The position numbers and the translations under genes were made by a program. Shown in pieces: positions 52,501 to 61,111 of a stretch of 64,000 bases of DNA. Position 1 is the first letter of the stretch. Each line of letters opens with the position of its first letter. The DNA comes from Bugulina stolonifera (taxonomy: Eukaryota > Bryozoa > Gymnolaemata > Cheilostomatida > Bugulidae), in contig OW285193.1 in NCBI GenBank assembly GCA_935421135.1, forward strand, positions 18,524,099 through 18,588,098, in the 5' to 3' direction. Below the pieces are notes generated by a model. The model ran no database searches. It was not told where the DNA came from and saw nothing but the letters and a program-made list of their open reading frames with translations.

Positions 52501-55500
52501 GTTTTTTAATAAACTACAATGTATATAATTGGAGTCGTTGTATCTAATATTAACCAATCACCACAGCGCTCCATGATGTCGTGGACCGAAAAGACCAACA
52601 TGTTGGTCTTTGCATAGCCGAAAAAAGGCACGCCGAGTTGATCTAGAACGAGGCTCTGAAGGTCAAAAAAGAACAATCGGGCTCTTGTGTAGCCGAGCCT
52701 TTAGTAGGTGAGAGCTAAAGTGCGCAAATGATATCACTAGTGACAAAATACAGTAGTAACAATAGAATACTGTGGAACTTGTTAGTATTGTAGCCATGGG
52801 CACTGTTATGTTATTGCTTAAGATTTTATGGAGTTGTTCTCTCCCCATTAGTTTCCAGTTGAGAGAGGACAATAGCTTGCAAGTGTGAGTGTGGCATATA
52901 GATAAAGCCGAAATCAAGAGAAGAGGCAACTATGTCAATTTGAGGATCTACATTTTGTAAACTGCAAATTCAATTGCTGCATAATAAAACGAGCAAAAAA
53001 TGAGAACTCACGGTTCCTGTAGTCAGTGAGATCAACTTGATCTTTAGGGTCAAGGCCGAGTCGTTCTCGAAGTTCTTCATTTTCATCTGCTAAGTCATTC
53101 ATATTGTTACCCAGGCTGTTAACATTCTGCGTCAATTCAACTATTTGTCTACAAGAGTGGAGGAAAAGGCCCCGTTAGTATAATATAAATATAATATGCA
53201 AACTGATATACCTAGTAGAGTATACACATGTGACTGAGAGTAGTAGAGTATATACATGTGACTGAGAGTAGTAGAGTACATACATGTGACTGAGAGTAGT
53301 AGAGTACACACATGTGACTGAGAGTAGTAGAGTATACACATGTGACTGAGAGTAGTAGAGTATACACATGTGACTGAGAGTAGTAAAGTACACAGATATG
53401 ACTGAGAGTAGTAGAGTACACACATGTGACTGAGAGTAGTAAAGTACACAGATATGACTGAGAGTAGTAGAGTACACACATGTGACTGAGAGTAGTAGAG
53501 TATACACATGTGACTGAGAGTAGTAGAGTATACACATGTGACTGAGAGAAGTAGAGTATACACATGTGACTGAGAGTAGTAGAGTATACACATGTGACTG
53601 AGAGTAGTAGAGTATACACATGTGACTGAGAGTAGTAGAGTACACACATATGACTGAGAGTAGTAGAGTATACACATGTGACTGAGAGTAGTAGAGTATA
53701 CACATGTGACTGAGAGTAGTAGAGTATACACATGTGACTGAGAGTAGTAGAGTATACACATGTGACTGAGAGTAGTAGAGTATACACATGTGACTGAGAG
53801 TAGTAGAGTATACACATGTGACTGAGAGTAGTAGAGTATACACATGTGACTGAGAGTAGTAGAGTATACACATGTGACTGAGAGTAGTAGAGTATACACA
53901 TGTGACTGAGAGTAGTAGAGTATACACATGTGACTGAGAGTAGTAGAGTATACACATGTGACTGAGAGTAGTAGAGTATACACATGTGACTGAGAGTAGT
54001 AGAGTATATACACATGTGACTGAGAGTAGTAGAGTATACACATGTGACTGAGCACAAGACTTACCGATCCCGAATCTGAATCTGCAGTTTACAGTCTTTG
54101 ATCTCAGCGACTGCCTCAGGTAGCCCAATAATTTTATTTTCATAGCCTCTGAGCTTTTCCATATACTCATTCAGCTGTTTTTCCTTCTCCCTTACTTCCT
54201 GTTCTAACTACAAGCCAAGGAAATAGAAAATATGTGAGCGATAGTTGACAAGTTTTGTAGACAAACAATAATGGTACCACAATGTGATTAAAACAGACTA
54301 GCAAAGTCTCCCTTACCTTGCAAAAGACGAACTCCTTTTCAACCAAGATTGAATGGTTCCTACCACCAGAGTATATAGTAATTTTAATACCGAACAAAAG
54401 CGTGTATTATTACGGATATTGACCTTCAGAAAACAAACTTAGGTTCAACCACAAACAACAAATCATTATAGATAATCACCTGCTGTAGTCTTTCATCTAT
54501 GTATTTATTCTGAGTTGCATTATTTCTGATAGTCCCCTGCAGTTCTTTAATCTTCCTGATGTGAACATCAGTAGACCCAGGGCCAGTAAACTCTAAAGTA
54601 ACCCACAAAACAACCTACGTAAATTATCTGTATTACCTTACGCACTTGGGTGGAAGTTGCAATATTTTAGTCATAAGTATAATTCTACAAAAAGACCAAT
54701 GCAATTACTATCTCTGGTATTCATCGGCTTGGACTGGAGTGTATTTACATTAGACGAAATAAATAATTTAATGTATCCCTAATACTACATAAGGCTTGGT
54801 AACAGATTTAAAAGGAACCTTTATTAATCTGAGCCCTAAGATCTTCTATGAGTGCGTTGGCCTGTTCCATGTCATCCGTGGCAAGCCTTAGTTTGTCTTG
54901 TAGCGCTCGAATCTGGTCATCTCTCTCCTCTATTCCCTGAGTACATAATAAACTCTGTGGTAACACCTCAGCTCACCAGTAATATTGTCAAAGACAACAA
55001 CAACTAAAATCATAATGAAAATGACTTACGTTCTCCAGGGCAGACATCTTTGTTCTCTCACTGTCCATAGACATGGCTATGATCTGTTCCTTCTGCTGCA
55101 ACACCTGCTCTCTATACTCCAACAACTGAGCGTCTTTATCACTCAGCATTTTCTATAAACATAAAATCTCAACCGATTGTTTGAGGGTACAGGAGGATGG
55201 AATACAAGCAGCTTCATCAGAAATCAAGAGATGCATAGCTGAATAATGTCTACTTACATATATCTACTCCTTCATTTACATATAGATGTACAATGTATCT
55301 ACTGCCATGTATTTACATATAGATGTATTTACTACTGTGTATTTACATATAGGTGTATCTACTGCCGTATTTACATATAGGTGTATTTACTGCCATATTT
55401 ACATATAGGTGTATCTACTGCCGTGTATTTACATATAGGTGTATCTACTACCGTGTATTTACATATAGGTGTATCTACTGCCGTGTATTTACATATAGGT

Positions 55501-58216
55501 GTATCTACTGCCGTATTTACATACCTTCCACTCCTCCACCTTGTTATTAACAGCCACCATGATTTCATCTTCCGTATCACCTTTAGACTTGACTTGGTCA
55601 GTCATGTCTTGTACCTGATGCAAAGCATGTCACTAGTATATACATGTATAATGACACATACTAAGATAACACGTAAAATAGTCCATCATACATTTGAATA
55701 ACTCAACCAAAGTATGGTACAGACTAAACACCAAATAACATGGGGGTACAAAATAAAATCATCAAGTGCTACAATGTAGTTTTCAAAACATTATCATCAA
55801 ATTAATACTGGCTACAAAACCAGATGGAGTGCACTTTATTTCCATGCACTATGCCTCAGCTATTTTGGTATTACACTCCCTCATAGAATATCAATAGTTG
55901 TGCAAACAGCAAACAAATAAAAAGAGTAGAGTTACCTGCATCTTAAGCCTCTCGTTCTCTCGTTTCAAGCCATCGAGTACTTTATCATTCTCATTGAGCA
56001 CATTCTTCTGTTTGAGATAATCCTCTGTTATTCTGTTCATGTCTGCTGTGGCAGCATTCATTCTTCCCTCCATCACCTTCTGTTTCTCTTCCAGCTGCTG
56101 GTTATGGTTCATCAGGTTCTACAATACAGAGCGAGTACATGGGAGGACAACTACTAAAATGTCAGATGTGAATTCTACGGAATATTGAGTAACATGACTT
56201 GTACTGTTTGTACAACTACTATAAATAACTTCAAGCGGTACTATATTTTGTGATACCATTTTAAATTGGAAAGCAGAACTCTGCAAAGACATTGGCATAG
56301 AACTGTTAAAAAAACAAAAACACTTGTGCTGTCATGAAAATGGAAATAAGCACAGCAATAGTAATAGCCCTTCTTCGTGCGACAATCGTAGCAAAACTTC
56401 ATATTTACTTGTATGACAGTACGCGACTCAGATATATAATCAAGTAGAGAGCGTGTAAAGACATACTTGTACAACAGTGGGCGTGGCTTACCAAATATTC
56501 ATCATTAAGAGTGAGTAACTCCTTGTTCTTCTCCTGTAGTTTAGTTCGTAGAGCGAGATCATCATGCTGGCGACCTTGACCTGCATCTGTTAGGTTCTTC
56601 AGTCTTTGAATGTAGTCACTGATATCCGACCTCTGCCTTTCATTCTAAATATTTACATATCCACAGTGAGGAAACCAATGGCATGATCAATTATAAAGGA
56701 TATCAATGTAGATTCACAACACAGAACGTAGAACTCACCTCTCTTTTGAGTTCTTCTGTTCTTGAACATTCTTTCTCCAAGTCTTTGATTTTCTGTTGAT
56801 ACTACAAAAACCCAAGATTAAATTACTTTATTCATCTTTAAACACATAAAAACCATAAAATTGTGGCCACTTTATATACTCACTTAAGTCATATCAAATC
56901 TAAGTATCTGTACCAATCAGTTTAGCTATACCACACAAAACACCTAGCTTACATGTACACATTCGCTAAACATTTCCTCAACACTCCTAGCTTACACGTC
57001 TGCTAAACATTCCCTTAATACTCCTAGCTTACACGTCTGCTAAACATTCCCTCAACACTCCTAGCTTACACGTCTGCTAAACAGAAGATCAGCCACTTAA
57101 ACTCACAGTATCATTGTTTGTTCTCTCTCTCTCCACCAGCCTTTCCTTCTCTGAGAGTTCAGATTTCACCATAGCCAGTTCTCTCTCACATGCATCCAAC
57201 TCTTGTCTTATAATCCGTGTGTGGTCTACACCACCTCCCGCCGAGGCTCCATCATCACCAAATCTCTGCAAAGTAAATAAAAATAACTAATCTGCAATTA
57301 ATTGGATTGAATTTTGAAGACAATAACAGCTACTTTGTGGTGAGGAAACCACCAATGAATGCCTGGTATACGCGTAGGTTATACCTACACGTGTATTTCA
57401 CGCCAGAATGAGTTCATTAGAAATATTCAAACGTACCTTAAGCTTAGAGAGCTCTTGCTCCAACACTCTGATCTCATCATTCTGTTGGCGGTCTACAGTT
57501 TACAAAACCATGTTCATTCATAGCAAAAGTTATTGTCCTAAACTTAATTGTAATTACGTTCTGAAGAGAATTACATGTAGTACTGAAATCCGCAATAGAT
57601 ACTTGAACATTTCCAATAGATGCCATTTCATTTACCTATTGTTTCCAGCTCTTTAACTTTAGATAACATCTTTTCATTTTCTTCTTTAAACAGTTCTGCG
57701 TCTAATTCTTTCCGCGACATGAGGGCTTGAGTTAAACTAAATGCTTTTCTAATTTTTTCAGCATCATCATTATCATTAAGAGACACCTAGATGAAAAAAA
57801 TTTGAGATTTTAATTCAAAACTTTAATAATTCACAACATGACAAAATACATTATCCGCAAAGGACTATTCTATAGGACAAAAATATTGGTGGGAAACTGA
57901 AAAAATGTCCGTTGGATTTAATAATATTATAATATGGATTGTTAACAAGTAAAGACACAAAATGTCAGCTTCTGTAACTTTATGAGGTTAAACATAAAGA
58001 ACAAGTCTCAGCCTTCAACTCTAATCATACATATTTTATTGAAAATTTGTTGCAAACAATAACAACATCACAAATTAAAAACAATATCTATCAAGTGTCG
58101 TTGCTTACCTCAGCCATCTTGTTGCACCAATCAGAAATGATGTCATCATCTTCAGATCCTTGGATCTCATCGACATCTGCAGCCATAATGGCATCCCAAT
58201 CAACATTGGGGGCCAT
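28567..58216 (-). CDS. CEP290: CEP290, centrosomal/transition-zone coiled-coil protein (complete, 49 coding exons)
   Basis: CEP290 is a long coiled-coil protein of centriolar satellites and the ciliary transition zone that tethers microtubule doublets to the membrane and gates ciliary traffic. All 49 coding exons were joined with GT/AG borders and consistent phase: 7,482 nt, 2,493 residues, against about 2,480 in human. Diagnostic matches occur in order: N terminus MAPNVDWDAIM, IMVAVNNKVEEWK, DENEELRERLGLDP, LKAQVDNLTGRNEELR, LSELESANKQYQELTEKYRD, EMKELNERQRAEH, LISTLKDGKGANKVVEW, FEEATGSFPD, SRDRLISELRLRMPATAERD, and C-terminal FFEEIEDLKYNY. Nearly the whole chain is heptad-rich. The human-type acidic extension after the last coiled coil is absent (it ends FGVSL). 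A possible 5' UTR intron ends at about 58248 (TTTTAG acceptor). Exon coordinates are given in the four block entries. Confidence 0.97.
28767..29045. repeat. 33-bp minisatellite, about 8-9 copies
   Basis: Unit CATGGTACTGGATATCCACCTG plus TTCATGTAACA. It is in the last CEP290 intron. The unit length is divisible by three, so frames stay open. Confidence 0.95.
29430..29945. repeat. GTATAGTATGTACAGTA tandem repeat
   Basis: More than 20 irregular copies of 17-22 bp, in the intron between CEP290 exons 46 and 47, starting a few bases from the exon 47 acceptor. The long minus-strand frames over it are repeat translations. Confidence 0.95.
31140..31820 (+). mobile_element. Solo LTR of the gypsy-like element, TSD ATAT
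   Basis: Begins TGTAATGGTACGC and ends AACCATTACA, flanked by ATAT on both sides (31136-31139, 31821-31824). Much of it matches the LTRs at 34836 and 39064 in the opposite orientation, at roughly 90% by eye. It contains a TATA box (ACTATATAAAGGGC, 31492-31505) and AATAAA (31547-31552). No internal domain remains, consistent with LTR-LTR recombination. In CEP290 intron 43, antisense to the gene. Confidence 0.85.
32795..32930. repeat. ACATACACTGTATACGTAT palindromic repeat
   Basis: Several TACGTATACATACACTGTAT-type units, with multiple self-complementary GTATAC/TACGTA steps. Intronic. Confidence 0.85.
33994..34045. repeat. Short hairpin element (family member 5)
   Basis: CGGAGTTGTCTTCTTG ... 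GAGAAGACAACCTTAAA, in CEP290 intron 39, about 30 nt downstream of the exon 39 donor. Confidence 0.6.
34836..35287 (-). repeat. 3' LTR, truncated
   Basis: Matches 39064-39515 base for base except one site. The 356 bp corresponding to 39516-39871 (the upstream end of the LTR in element orientation) are missing, and the homology stops abruptly inside coding-like internal sequence. AATAAA (minus strand, about 35103-35108) and the TATA-like segment (about 35152-35165) are retained. Confidence 0.9.
35156..37834 (-). CDS. Retrotransposon protease plus zinc-finger tail, lacking reverse transcriptase
   Basis: Open in the -1 frame from inside the end of gag to 35156; an isolated reading would start at 37708 only by a non-ATG codon. 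The retropepsin active site LLLDTGCTTNLIS lies about 30 residues after 37708. It is followed by four tandem copies of a roughly 28-residue module containing DVDDQCRRQGHPHRGSRAEG (about 36900-37265). Next come Arg/Pro-rich sequence, an acidic Asp-rich stretch, and two zinc-finger-like motifs, CRLC-x11-H-x3-H and CSC-x12-H-x5-H (about 35670-35830). No YxDD reverse transcriptase box, RNase H or integrase motif was seen. The last roughly 40 codons read into the truncated 3' LTR, so the C terminus is a deletion by-product. Probably a deletion derivative of a longer pol. Confidence 0.75.
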   Translation of the reverse strand, partial: RLRPETVEAGTRALQVPRTSHLSISEDRPKYLVGKADPPSKTVTQVTYVKPHVPSLYIQGRLCSQDVTLLLDTGCTTNLISPRILKKLQRPDLEVLPVSQPYGKMADGSTLRFEGMVRLPMVVGRTFSQELFLIGSIPEDGVLGMPYLTKHKCSVNCHTAKVYTSRDQWPCVNRTGSPYTLRTMPEMKPSTPPPDVDDSCRRQGHLTRGSRAEGGTDNSVPSTPAPDVDDQCRRQGHPHRGSRAEGGTGSSSLSTPAPDVDDQCRRQGHPHRGSRAEGGKGSLPPSTTPHGVEVQCRRPGHPIGGLEAEGGTAKKKRQVEDQGRQAKKPRIQERRQGTNRLEEGAVDYFQHPIFPPPDWGRGSKGRPSYVRMLTPYTREHRPLSYRRKARWKRGRPPEVILERIHHKWAAQTTTCRRPTRPGPCLLPNSTDRSGDPDNLEIKIDLTTGVRQVHFRRNVALLHGEKPAIADITSHTRRRTRAAPTPIKGQDPDGSPSTFTTTTQSTPSRTTEYSIRDSSTRTVPSLVGLLMDLPGEPIDLDKVLLLLDDDDLYADLGNSSRDEVVPVGSGHTEVSSVLRDDTVLTDSDMYCLPSGTTSDMHMYSNDIVRHVTESGDEDDSAYANIDNLNDQPLVSTLSLIETSPETPMPQSQLCWISPRTSSDIRRTARCKGRNSYCRLCKLEGTENTIKAHTRQHFTQFFCSCGVSARDAETVYRHQSQTGHGAIQYEVDSHMFQLFLKAMKLDKRVAYPSCIPADVGPKPFTIPAPPEAEARAAVVRLTPPPAPKKTSKRKSPWERLGSPKRPQTRMDPPALDHRGTDTYDIPKRRPRPPKARTGSDKAAPLSTSPPDTFVEPDLFWVGRRASGGHLVAQLPDDHTSSFPDVTSAGSPYTI
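37813..38673 (-). CDS. gag: Retrotransposon gag protein (286 aa)
   Basis: Typical Ty3/gypsy gag architecture. Near residue 30 it reads PQFDGQGDVEFFIEQFLTIA, followed by FEALRARYGL, SLQEHATLVKKLVHVAF and ELPEAHRRVLAVENF, the order found in the Retrotrans_gag family. The C-terminal part is Pro/Arg-rich and no CCHC zinc knuckle is visible. It ends at TAG 37813-37815, just past a GGGAAAA heptamer that could redirect ribosomes into the protease frame. GC content and codon use are visibly higher than in surrounding intron DNA. Intact open frame, consistent with a recent insertion. Confidence 0.85.
   Translation of the reverse strand: MASDIDRLVEVIGQYIEVARPQPPQPSFKTPQFDGQGDVEFFIEQFLTIAEANDWSPAAMYLHLREALKGPAQECGRPGTSEGIFEALRARYGLTDKEARLQLIQLRKDPGMSLQEHATLVKKLVHVAFQELPEAHRRVLAVENFSNSLEDGHLQRHLLAINPRDVDSAVRAGNDFLLVKGPSRGSKAHQIRAVTEPEPETPQINTVDSDLTWINDLKEAIQTLSQEVRRLRGLLDAPRAPGPRNRPSWQTSKKPGPPPQRTNGNAPPTYPEPPVPESGKGSGPRQ
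37834..37840 (-). promoter_or_regulatory. Candidate -1 ribosomal frameshift site G GGA AAA
   Basis: The heptamer fits X XXY YYZ in the gag frame (TCG GGA AAA GGC) and lies 19 nt before the gag stop. The protease frame is open through it and is in the -1 register. No downstream stem or pseudoknot was worked out. Confidence 0.6.
39045..39062 (-). other. Retroelement primer-binding site
   Basis: TGGTGGCAGCGGTGGGAT, one base inside the 5' LTR. It begins TGG, as expected for pairing with the CCA end of a tRNA. Which tRNA primes was not determined. Confidence 0.6.
39064..39871 (-). repeat. 5' LTR, full length (808 bp)
   Basis: In element orientation it starts TGTGATGGTACAGG and ends AACCATTACA. 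It carries a TATA box (ACTATATAAAGGGC, about 39380-39393) and a downstream AATAAA (about 39331-39336), marking the likely promoter and polyadenylation region. Confidence 0.9.
40023..47348 (-). CDS. CEP290: CEP290 exons 25-37
   Basis: Exons: 47118-47348, 46688-46877, 46271-46397, 45849-46043, 45519-45707, 44783-44917, 44311-44523, 43953-44171, 43605-43770, 42886-43088, 40939-41112, 40475-40663, 40023-40172. Includes MFSGAIPLSKQEKFARAMVQ (exon 27). The 1.77 kb intron 34 (41113-42885) holds a 35-bp repeat and palindromic GTATAC sequence but no exon. Confidence 0.95.
40190..40285. repeat. 11-bp ACCAGGTGAGT repeat
   Basis: About eight copies with minor changes, starting 18 nt upstream of the CEP290 exon 37 acceptor, in the intron. 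Plus-strand copies contain GGTGAGT, but the gene lies on the minus strand. Confidence 0.85.
42330..42480. repeat. GTATAC/ACATAC palindromic low-complexity tract
   Basis: Multiple interlocking palindromes (CCATATACATACATGTACAT, ATGGCCATGG, TATACGTGTACAT). In CEP290 intron 34. Confidence 0.7.
42606..42782. repeat. 35-bp tandem repeat, 5 copies
   Basis: Unit GGAACACAG(T/C)CTATCACATTG plus ATACATCTATT(C/G)A. Intron 34 of CEP290. Confidence 0.95.
43091..43285. repeat. 26-bp tandem repeat abutting the exon 34 acceptor
   Basis: About seven copies of TACAATATACATGTAATACA-type units. On the minus strand the real acceptor TATTGTATTACAG (exon from 43088) is the end of this array with one G added, so the splice site has been built from repeat sequence. 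Confidence 0.9.
43806..43995 (-). repeat. 63-bp tandem repeat duplicating the CEP290 exon 32 donor
   Basis: Three copies. On the minus strand each reads GGTGCACCAACTAGTAAACA-like exon sequence, then GTGAGTTCTGG. The most upstream copy is the true exon 32 end (exon ends at 43953). The period is divisible by three and the intervening frame is open, so each downstream donor would add 21 residues. Confidence 0.9.
45325..45495. repeat. 15-bp AGGTCAAGGTCATAC repeat, about 11 copies
   Basis: Begins about 25 nt inside the intron following CEP290 exon 29. The period is divisible by three, so the minus strand stays open (LDLYDLDLYELDL...), but the family resemblance ends at the exon 29 donor. Confidence 0.95.
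46080..46150. repeat. ~20-bp repeat, 3-4 copies
   Basis: Unit ATCCATAGCAACACGG with variants; CEP290 intron 27. Confidence 0.8.
47503..53148 (-). CDS. CEP290: CEP290 exons 13-24
   Basis: Exons: 53012-53148, 52092-52221, 51749-51884, 51295-51460, 50895-50947, 50474-50638, 50080-50229, 49319-49537, 48714-48944, 48283-48456, 47976-48122, 47503-47719. Exon 14 contains EVERLEEERLDLKQQIRKLA, near-identical to the human stretch. Exon 21 has VNEKALTRRYSMMQDIEASL, in line with human VNEKSLIRQYTTLVELE. The exon 14 acceptor sits at the end of a 27-bp repeat array. Confidence 0.95.
48965..49072. repeat. TATGTAATAACAGAAGTATA repeat, 3 copies
   Basis: About 37-38 bp units in CEP290 intron 20, starting about 20 nt upstream of the exon 21 acceptor. 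Confidence 0.85.
49575..49790. repeat. 30-bp tandem repeat, about 7 copies
   Basis: Unit ATGATGTGCTGTAACATGAC plus GTGATGTTAT; CEP290 intron 19. Confidence 0.95.
51575..51745. repeat. 30-bp tandem repeat next to the exon 15 donor
   Basis: Six copies of GGCTAACTACTGTACTGTGG plus TACAAACATA. The array runs up to the CEP290 exon 15 donor (exon ends at 51749). Confidence 0.95.
52222..52350 (-). repeat. 27-bp tandem repeat duplicating the CEP290 exon 14 acceptor
   Basis: About five copies. On the minus strand each ends in T(A/G)TTATTTAGGC- or GTTTAGGC-type sequence preceded by a pyrimidine-containing tract. The last one is the real acceptor, with exon 14 starting at 52221 (GCAAAG). Copies are in frame with one another. 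Confidence 0.85.
52371..52700. mobile_element. PIF/Harbinger-like MITE, 330 bp, TSD TTA
   Basis: The left end is AGGCTCGGGTACACGAGAG; the right end, read on the minus strand, is AGGCTCGGCTACACAAGAG (17 of 19 match). Flanked by TTA on both sides (52368-52370, 52701-52703), the 3-bp duplication typical of PIF/Harbinger elements. The interior contains GACCAACATGTTGGTC at about 52591. A similar ACCAACATGTTGGCC occurs at about 19450. No transposase. In CEP290 intron 13. Confidence 0.8.
52830..52878. repeat. Short hairpin element (family member 6)
   Basis: GGAGTTGTTCTCTCC ... GAGAGAGGACAATAGCTT, in CEP290 intron 13. Confidence 0.55.
53215..54052. repeat. 28-bp minisatellite, about 30 copies
   Basis: Unit GAGTATACACATGTGACTGA plus GAGTAGTA. 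It fills CEP290 intron 12, starting 12 nt after the exon 12 donor. The three long minus-strand frames over it (up to 331 codons) are repeat translations, not genes. Confidence 0.97.
54065..58216 (-). CDS. CEP290: CEP290 exons 1-12
   Basis: Exons: 58109-58216, 57636-57786, 57437-57492, 57107-57265, 56739-56801, 56492-56644, 55936-56118, 55525-55614, 55030-55152, 54819-54936, 54480-54592, 54065-54207. These encode the N-terminal region (autoinhibitory and membrane-associated part in vertebrate CEP290), residues about 1-486. Exon 1 ends phase 0 after NKMAE. Exon 2 carries FSLTQALM, which aligns with the human ITQSLMK segment. Confidence 0.95.
55262..55524. repeat. ~28-bp minisatellite containing a donor-like sequence
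   Basis: About nine copies of ATTTACATATAGGTGTATCT plus ACTGCCGTGT. On the minus strand the CEP290 exon 8 donor (GTATGTAAATAC, exon ends at 55525) is the first unit of the array, so downstream units repeat TATGTAAATAC. Confidence 0.85.
56950..57085. repeat. ~37-bp tandem repeat, 3-4 copies
   Basis: Unit ACACGTCTGCTAAACATTCC plus CTCAACACTCCTAGCTT; in CEP290 intron 4. Confidence 0.9.
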
Positions 58217-58992
58217 CTTCAGCAGTTGATTATACAGACTACTTCAAATCTAAAACACAAGACCTGAGTGTAAATCTCAGGTCGGCAATTCCATTCAACC
58301 ATCAGTATTTCCAGACTTAAGCCAAGCCAATTAGCGAAACTGGGAGGAGGCCATTGGCAATGGGGGGGGGGGGGCTATTGGGAATTACTGTCCCACACAA
58401 TTTAGGTGGAAACAAACTACATTGGTCAAGCATGCGAATAATGAAAACTATAATAATGAAACTAACTCAATATCGATACGTAACTCTAATAATTAGTTTA
58501 GTTAAATCCTAAAAAAATTACAAAATTATGTAAAATTAAAGAATAAAGTACGGTCTTAGCGGGAAGAAATTAAGTTCAATTCAATTCTGCAATCTGAATC
58601 TGAATGTACGCGCATGTACAATATGTCAGCGCAAGTCTCCTAACATGAAGTTTCAAATCAAATGTTCAGACAACAATGAGTAACACAACAACATTATTAT
58701 TGCGATTAGTTGACATGGAGCATACCCTATGCTCTTAATTATGGTAGCATGTATGGACAAAGCCGTTGGTATGGTATAAATTCAGTGAAACCATACATGC
58801 CAAGTCGCCCTGATTTCGCAAAAAGTTCTCTGAATTTTTACACAGAATCCAGATATCCCATCCAAATCGATTAATTGTTCATTAATCGTTCGCACCATAA
58901 TAATGATAATACTTATTATCATAATGAAAAGCATTTACTTTCAGTGGCAATGCTAGACCTCCTCATTTTAAATTAGTCTAGAGGCACTTGAC
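58217..58992. other. CEP290 5' flank
   Basis: Probable promoter/5' UTR region of CEP290. A poly-G run of 12-13 bases occurs at about 58361-58374. No TATA box was recognised. Confidence 0.4.
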
Positions 58993-59575
58993 CATACCTG
59001 TCAACTATCCCGATTTGAGCGGGACCCTCCCTATTTCAAACTTCCACTCCCACCAGCTCCCTATTTCCCTATATCCTCCCGATTTCAGGGCATTAGATAG
59101 GTATTTTTCAGTTTGATATGATCCAATATCCAGCAGCAAAGATTATCCAATAAATAGCATCAAATTAATACCCTTTTTCAGTCTCATTTTACTCTATTTG
59201 GTATTTTGATACAGCTTTGGAATTATCAGCTACTACATACATGTAGCGTAGCTTATATTGGGCATGTGTACATAAGTCTAATGTATTTGAGTAAATTGTT
59301 TTCACCACCAGTCTCTTTTTCAGCTTTTTTTGTGATTTAATAATTGCTAAAAGCAAGGTAGCTAATTTAAATTTACATTTGTCACTGATTATCATTATGT
59401 CAAAACATAATGATTAGTGCTGTGATAACAGTGAAGCTTGGCACTCATACTCCCCCCACAGTTCCAACTCTCCAAATGTATTTTCTACAGTTGGAAGTTA
59501 GGATCTTGCAAATTTCACCTGTGCACTTGGAAGCTGTTAGTCCCTATATTTTTTCACTCCAGGTTGACAGGTATG
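58993..59575. mobile_element. hAT-like MITE, 583 bp, perfect 8-bp TSD
   Basis: The ends are CATACCTGTCAAC and its inverse GTTGACAGGTATG. It is flanked by identical cacttgac (58985-58992 and 59576-59583). The perfect duplication suggests a fairly recent insertion. No transposase was seen. Confidence 0.85.
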
Positions 59576-59583
59576 CACTTGAC

Positions 59584-61111
59584 GTGTAATTGTATGTGAA
59601 CGCTAGAATGGCAATTAATACTTATGATCTGGATGACTAAAACTGGAGCTTGCACCATTCAATTACAAATACATCAATCATTTTACATATTTTTCTAAAA
59701 CATTTAAAAACCAATTGTGCTGCTTCATCACTATGGGTTTCCAATAAAGCTTTTTAAATAAATATGGAGGTAAAATGCCAAATTTACACAGAATCCTACT
59801 TTGCGTTTCCAAACACTTTCAATTTATTGCTATACTAAATTGGCCGATTGCGTTTGGCTTAAGCTAGAATCTAGAACACAGGCTATCTCAATGTTCTCTT
59901 CCACAGTTTACGTGCTTTAGTCGGATTGTTACACACGCGATATCAAGCCAAATACATAATAAAATCAGCAACCAATCACAACTCGTTGTCATAATAATCA
60001 TAAATAATAATTTGTCAATCATGCAATGGAGTGATTTTGTTCATTATTCCTATTGGTACTGATCAGAGGAACTTGTCTTTGATAAAATTATGTAATTCAC
60101 AGGGAAATTAATGGACCAAGAATGTTTAACACCCATTCTAGTTTTATAATTTGATGATTTGTTATATATTATACTAGACGTAGTGATTGGTGCTCTATAG
60201 TCTAGTGTCGTAAAGTATAAAGTTAGTAGGCCTATGTATGTATTATTATTTTATTATACATTATATACGTAATAATTCTTTATTTACAACTATTACTATA
60301 ACTATACTATTTATTTAATTTTTATTTAAATCAATAAATATAATGTTTATTGATAATATTTAGTTGTTATTGTATTATTTATGATAATTATAATTTAATC
60401 ATAATGATAATGATAATAATTATTTATAATAATAAATTTAATAATTATTATAATACTAATTATTGATTATAATTTGTTATTCACATTTACTTTCGTAAGT
60501 TGTAGTAATTTATTTTATTATTATTATTATTTACAATTGTTATTTAAAAAATAATCAAGTATGGTATAAAAATATTTATATTATTAAATTTATTTTATTT
60601 TAATATTATTAGTTAGTTATTGTAATTGTAGCCGAAATCTTAATTATAGCATAATAATAATTAATATTACTATAGAATAGTAGCAGTTGAGTTGAAATAT
60701 ATTATTTAATATAAAATTATTTATTTGAATCAAAAAGTGATAATCTCATAATGGTAAATGCATAAACATAATTTATCCAAGTTCATAAGTAGTAGGCTTA
60801 CATGTAACTTACTATTTAATTATCGGCCTATTAGGCTCACTCACGAACTGTACTAGCAACTATGCCATCTTTCCTCACACTTCTGCAGATTAAACTTCTA
60901 GCATTGGTCGTAGAATGGACTCATAATGATAATAGGGATATGTAGGCTGACTGAGGGACTGTATGAATTGCATAGAGATGTGTTTAGTGCTAGATAAACT
61001 TAAATCATCGATGAATTATTACTGATAATGTACATAATTATGTATATGATGTACATATAGGTCAAGATAGCATAGCTGACAAAGAGTAACTGTATATTAT
61101 CATAATCGATA
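59584..61111. other. AT-rich region upstream of CIB
   Basis: About 60235-60760 is extremely AT-rich, made of TAAT/ATTATT runs. Upstream region of the plus-strand CIB gene. No coding or RNA feature recognised. Confidence 0.6.

Noticed and set aside
53141..54170. Minus-strand open frames of up to 331 codons
   Set aside because: They are translations of the 28-bp minisatellite (about 30 copies) in all three frames; no coding constraint.
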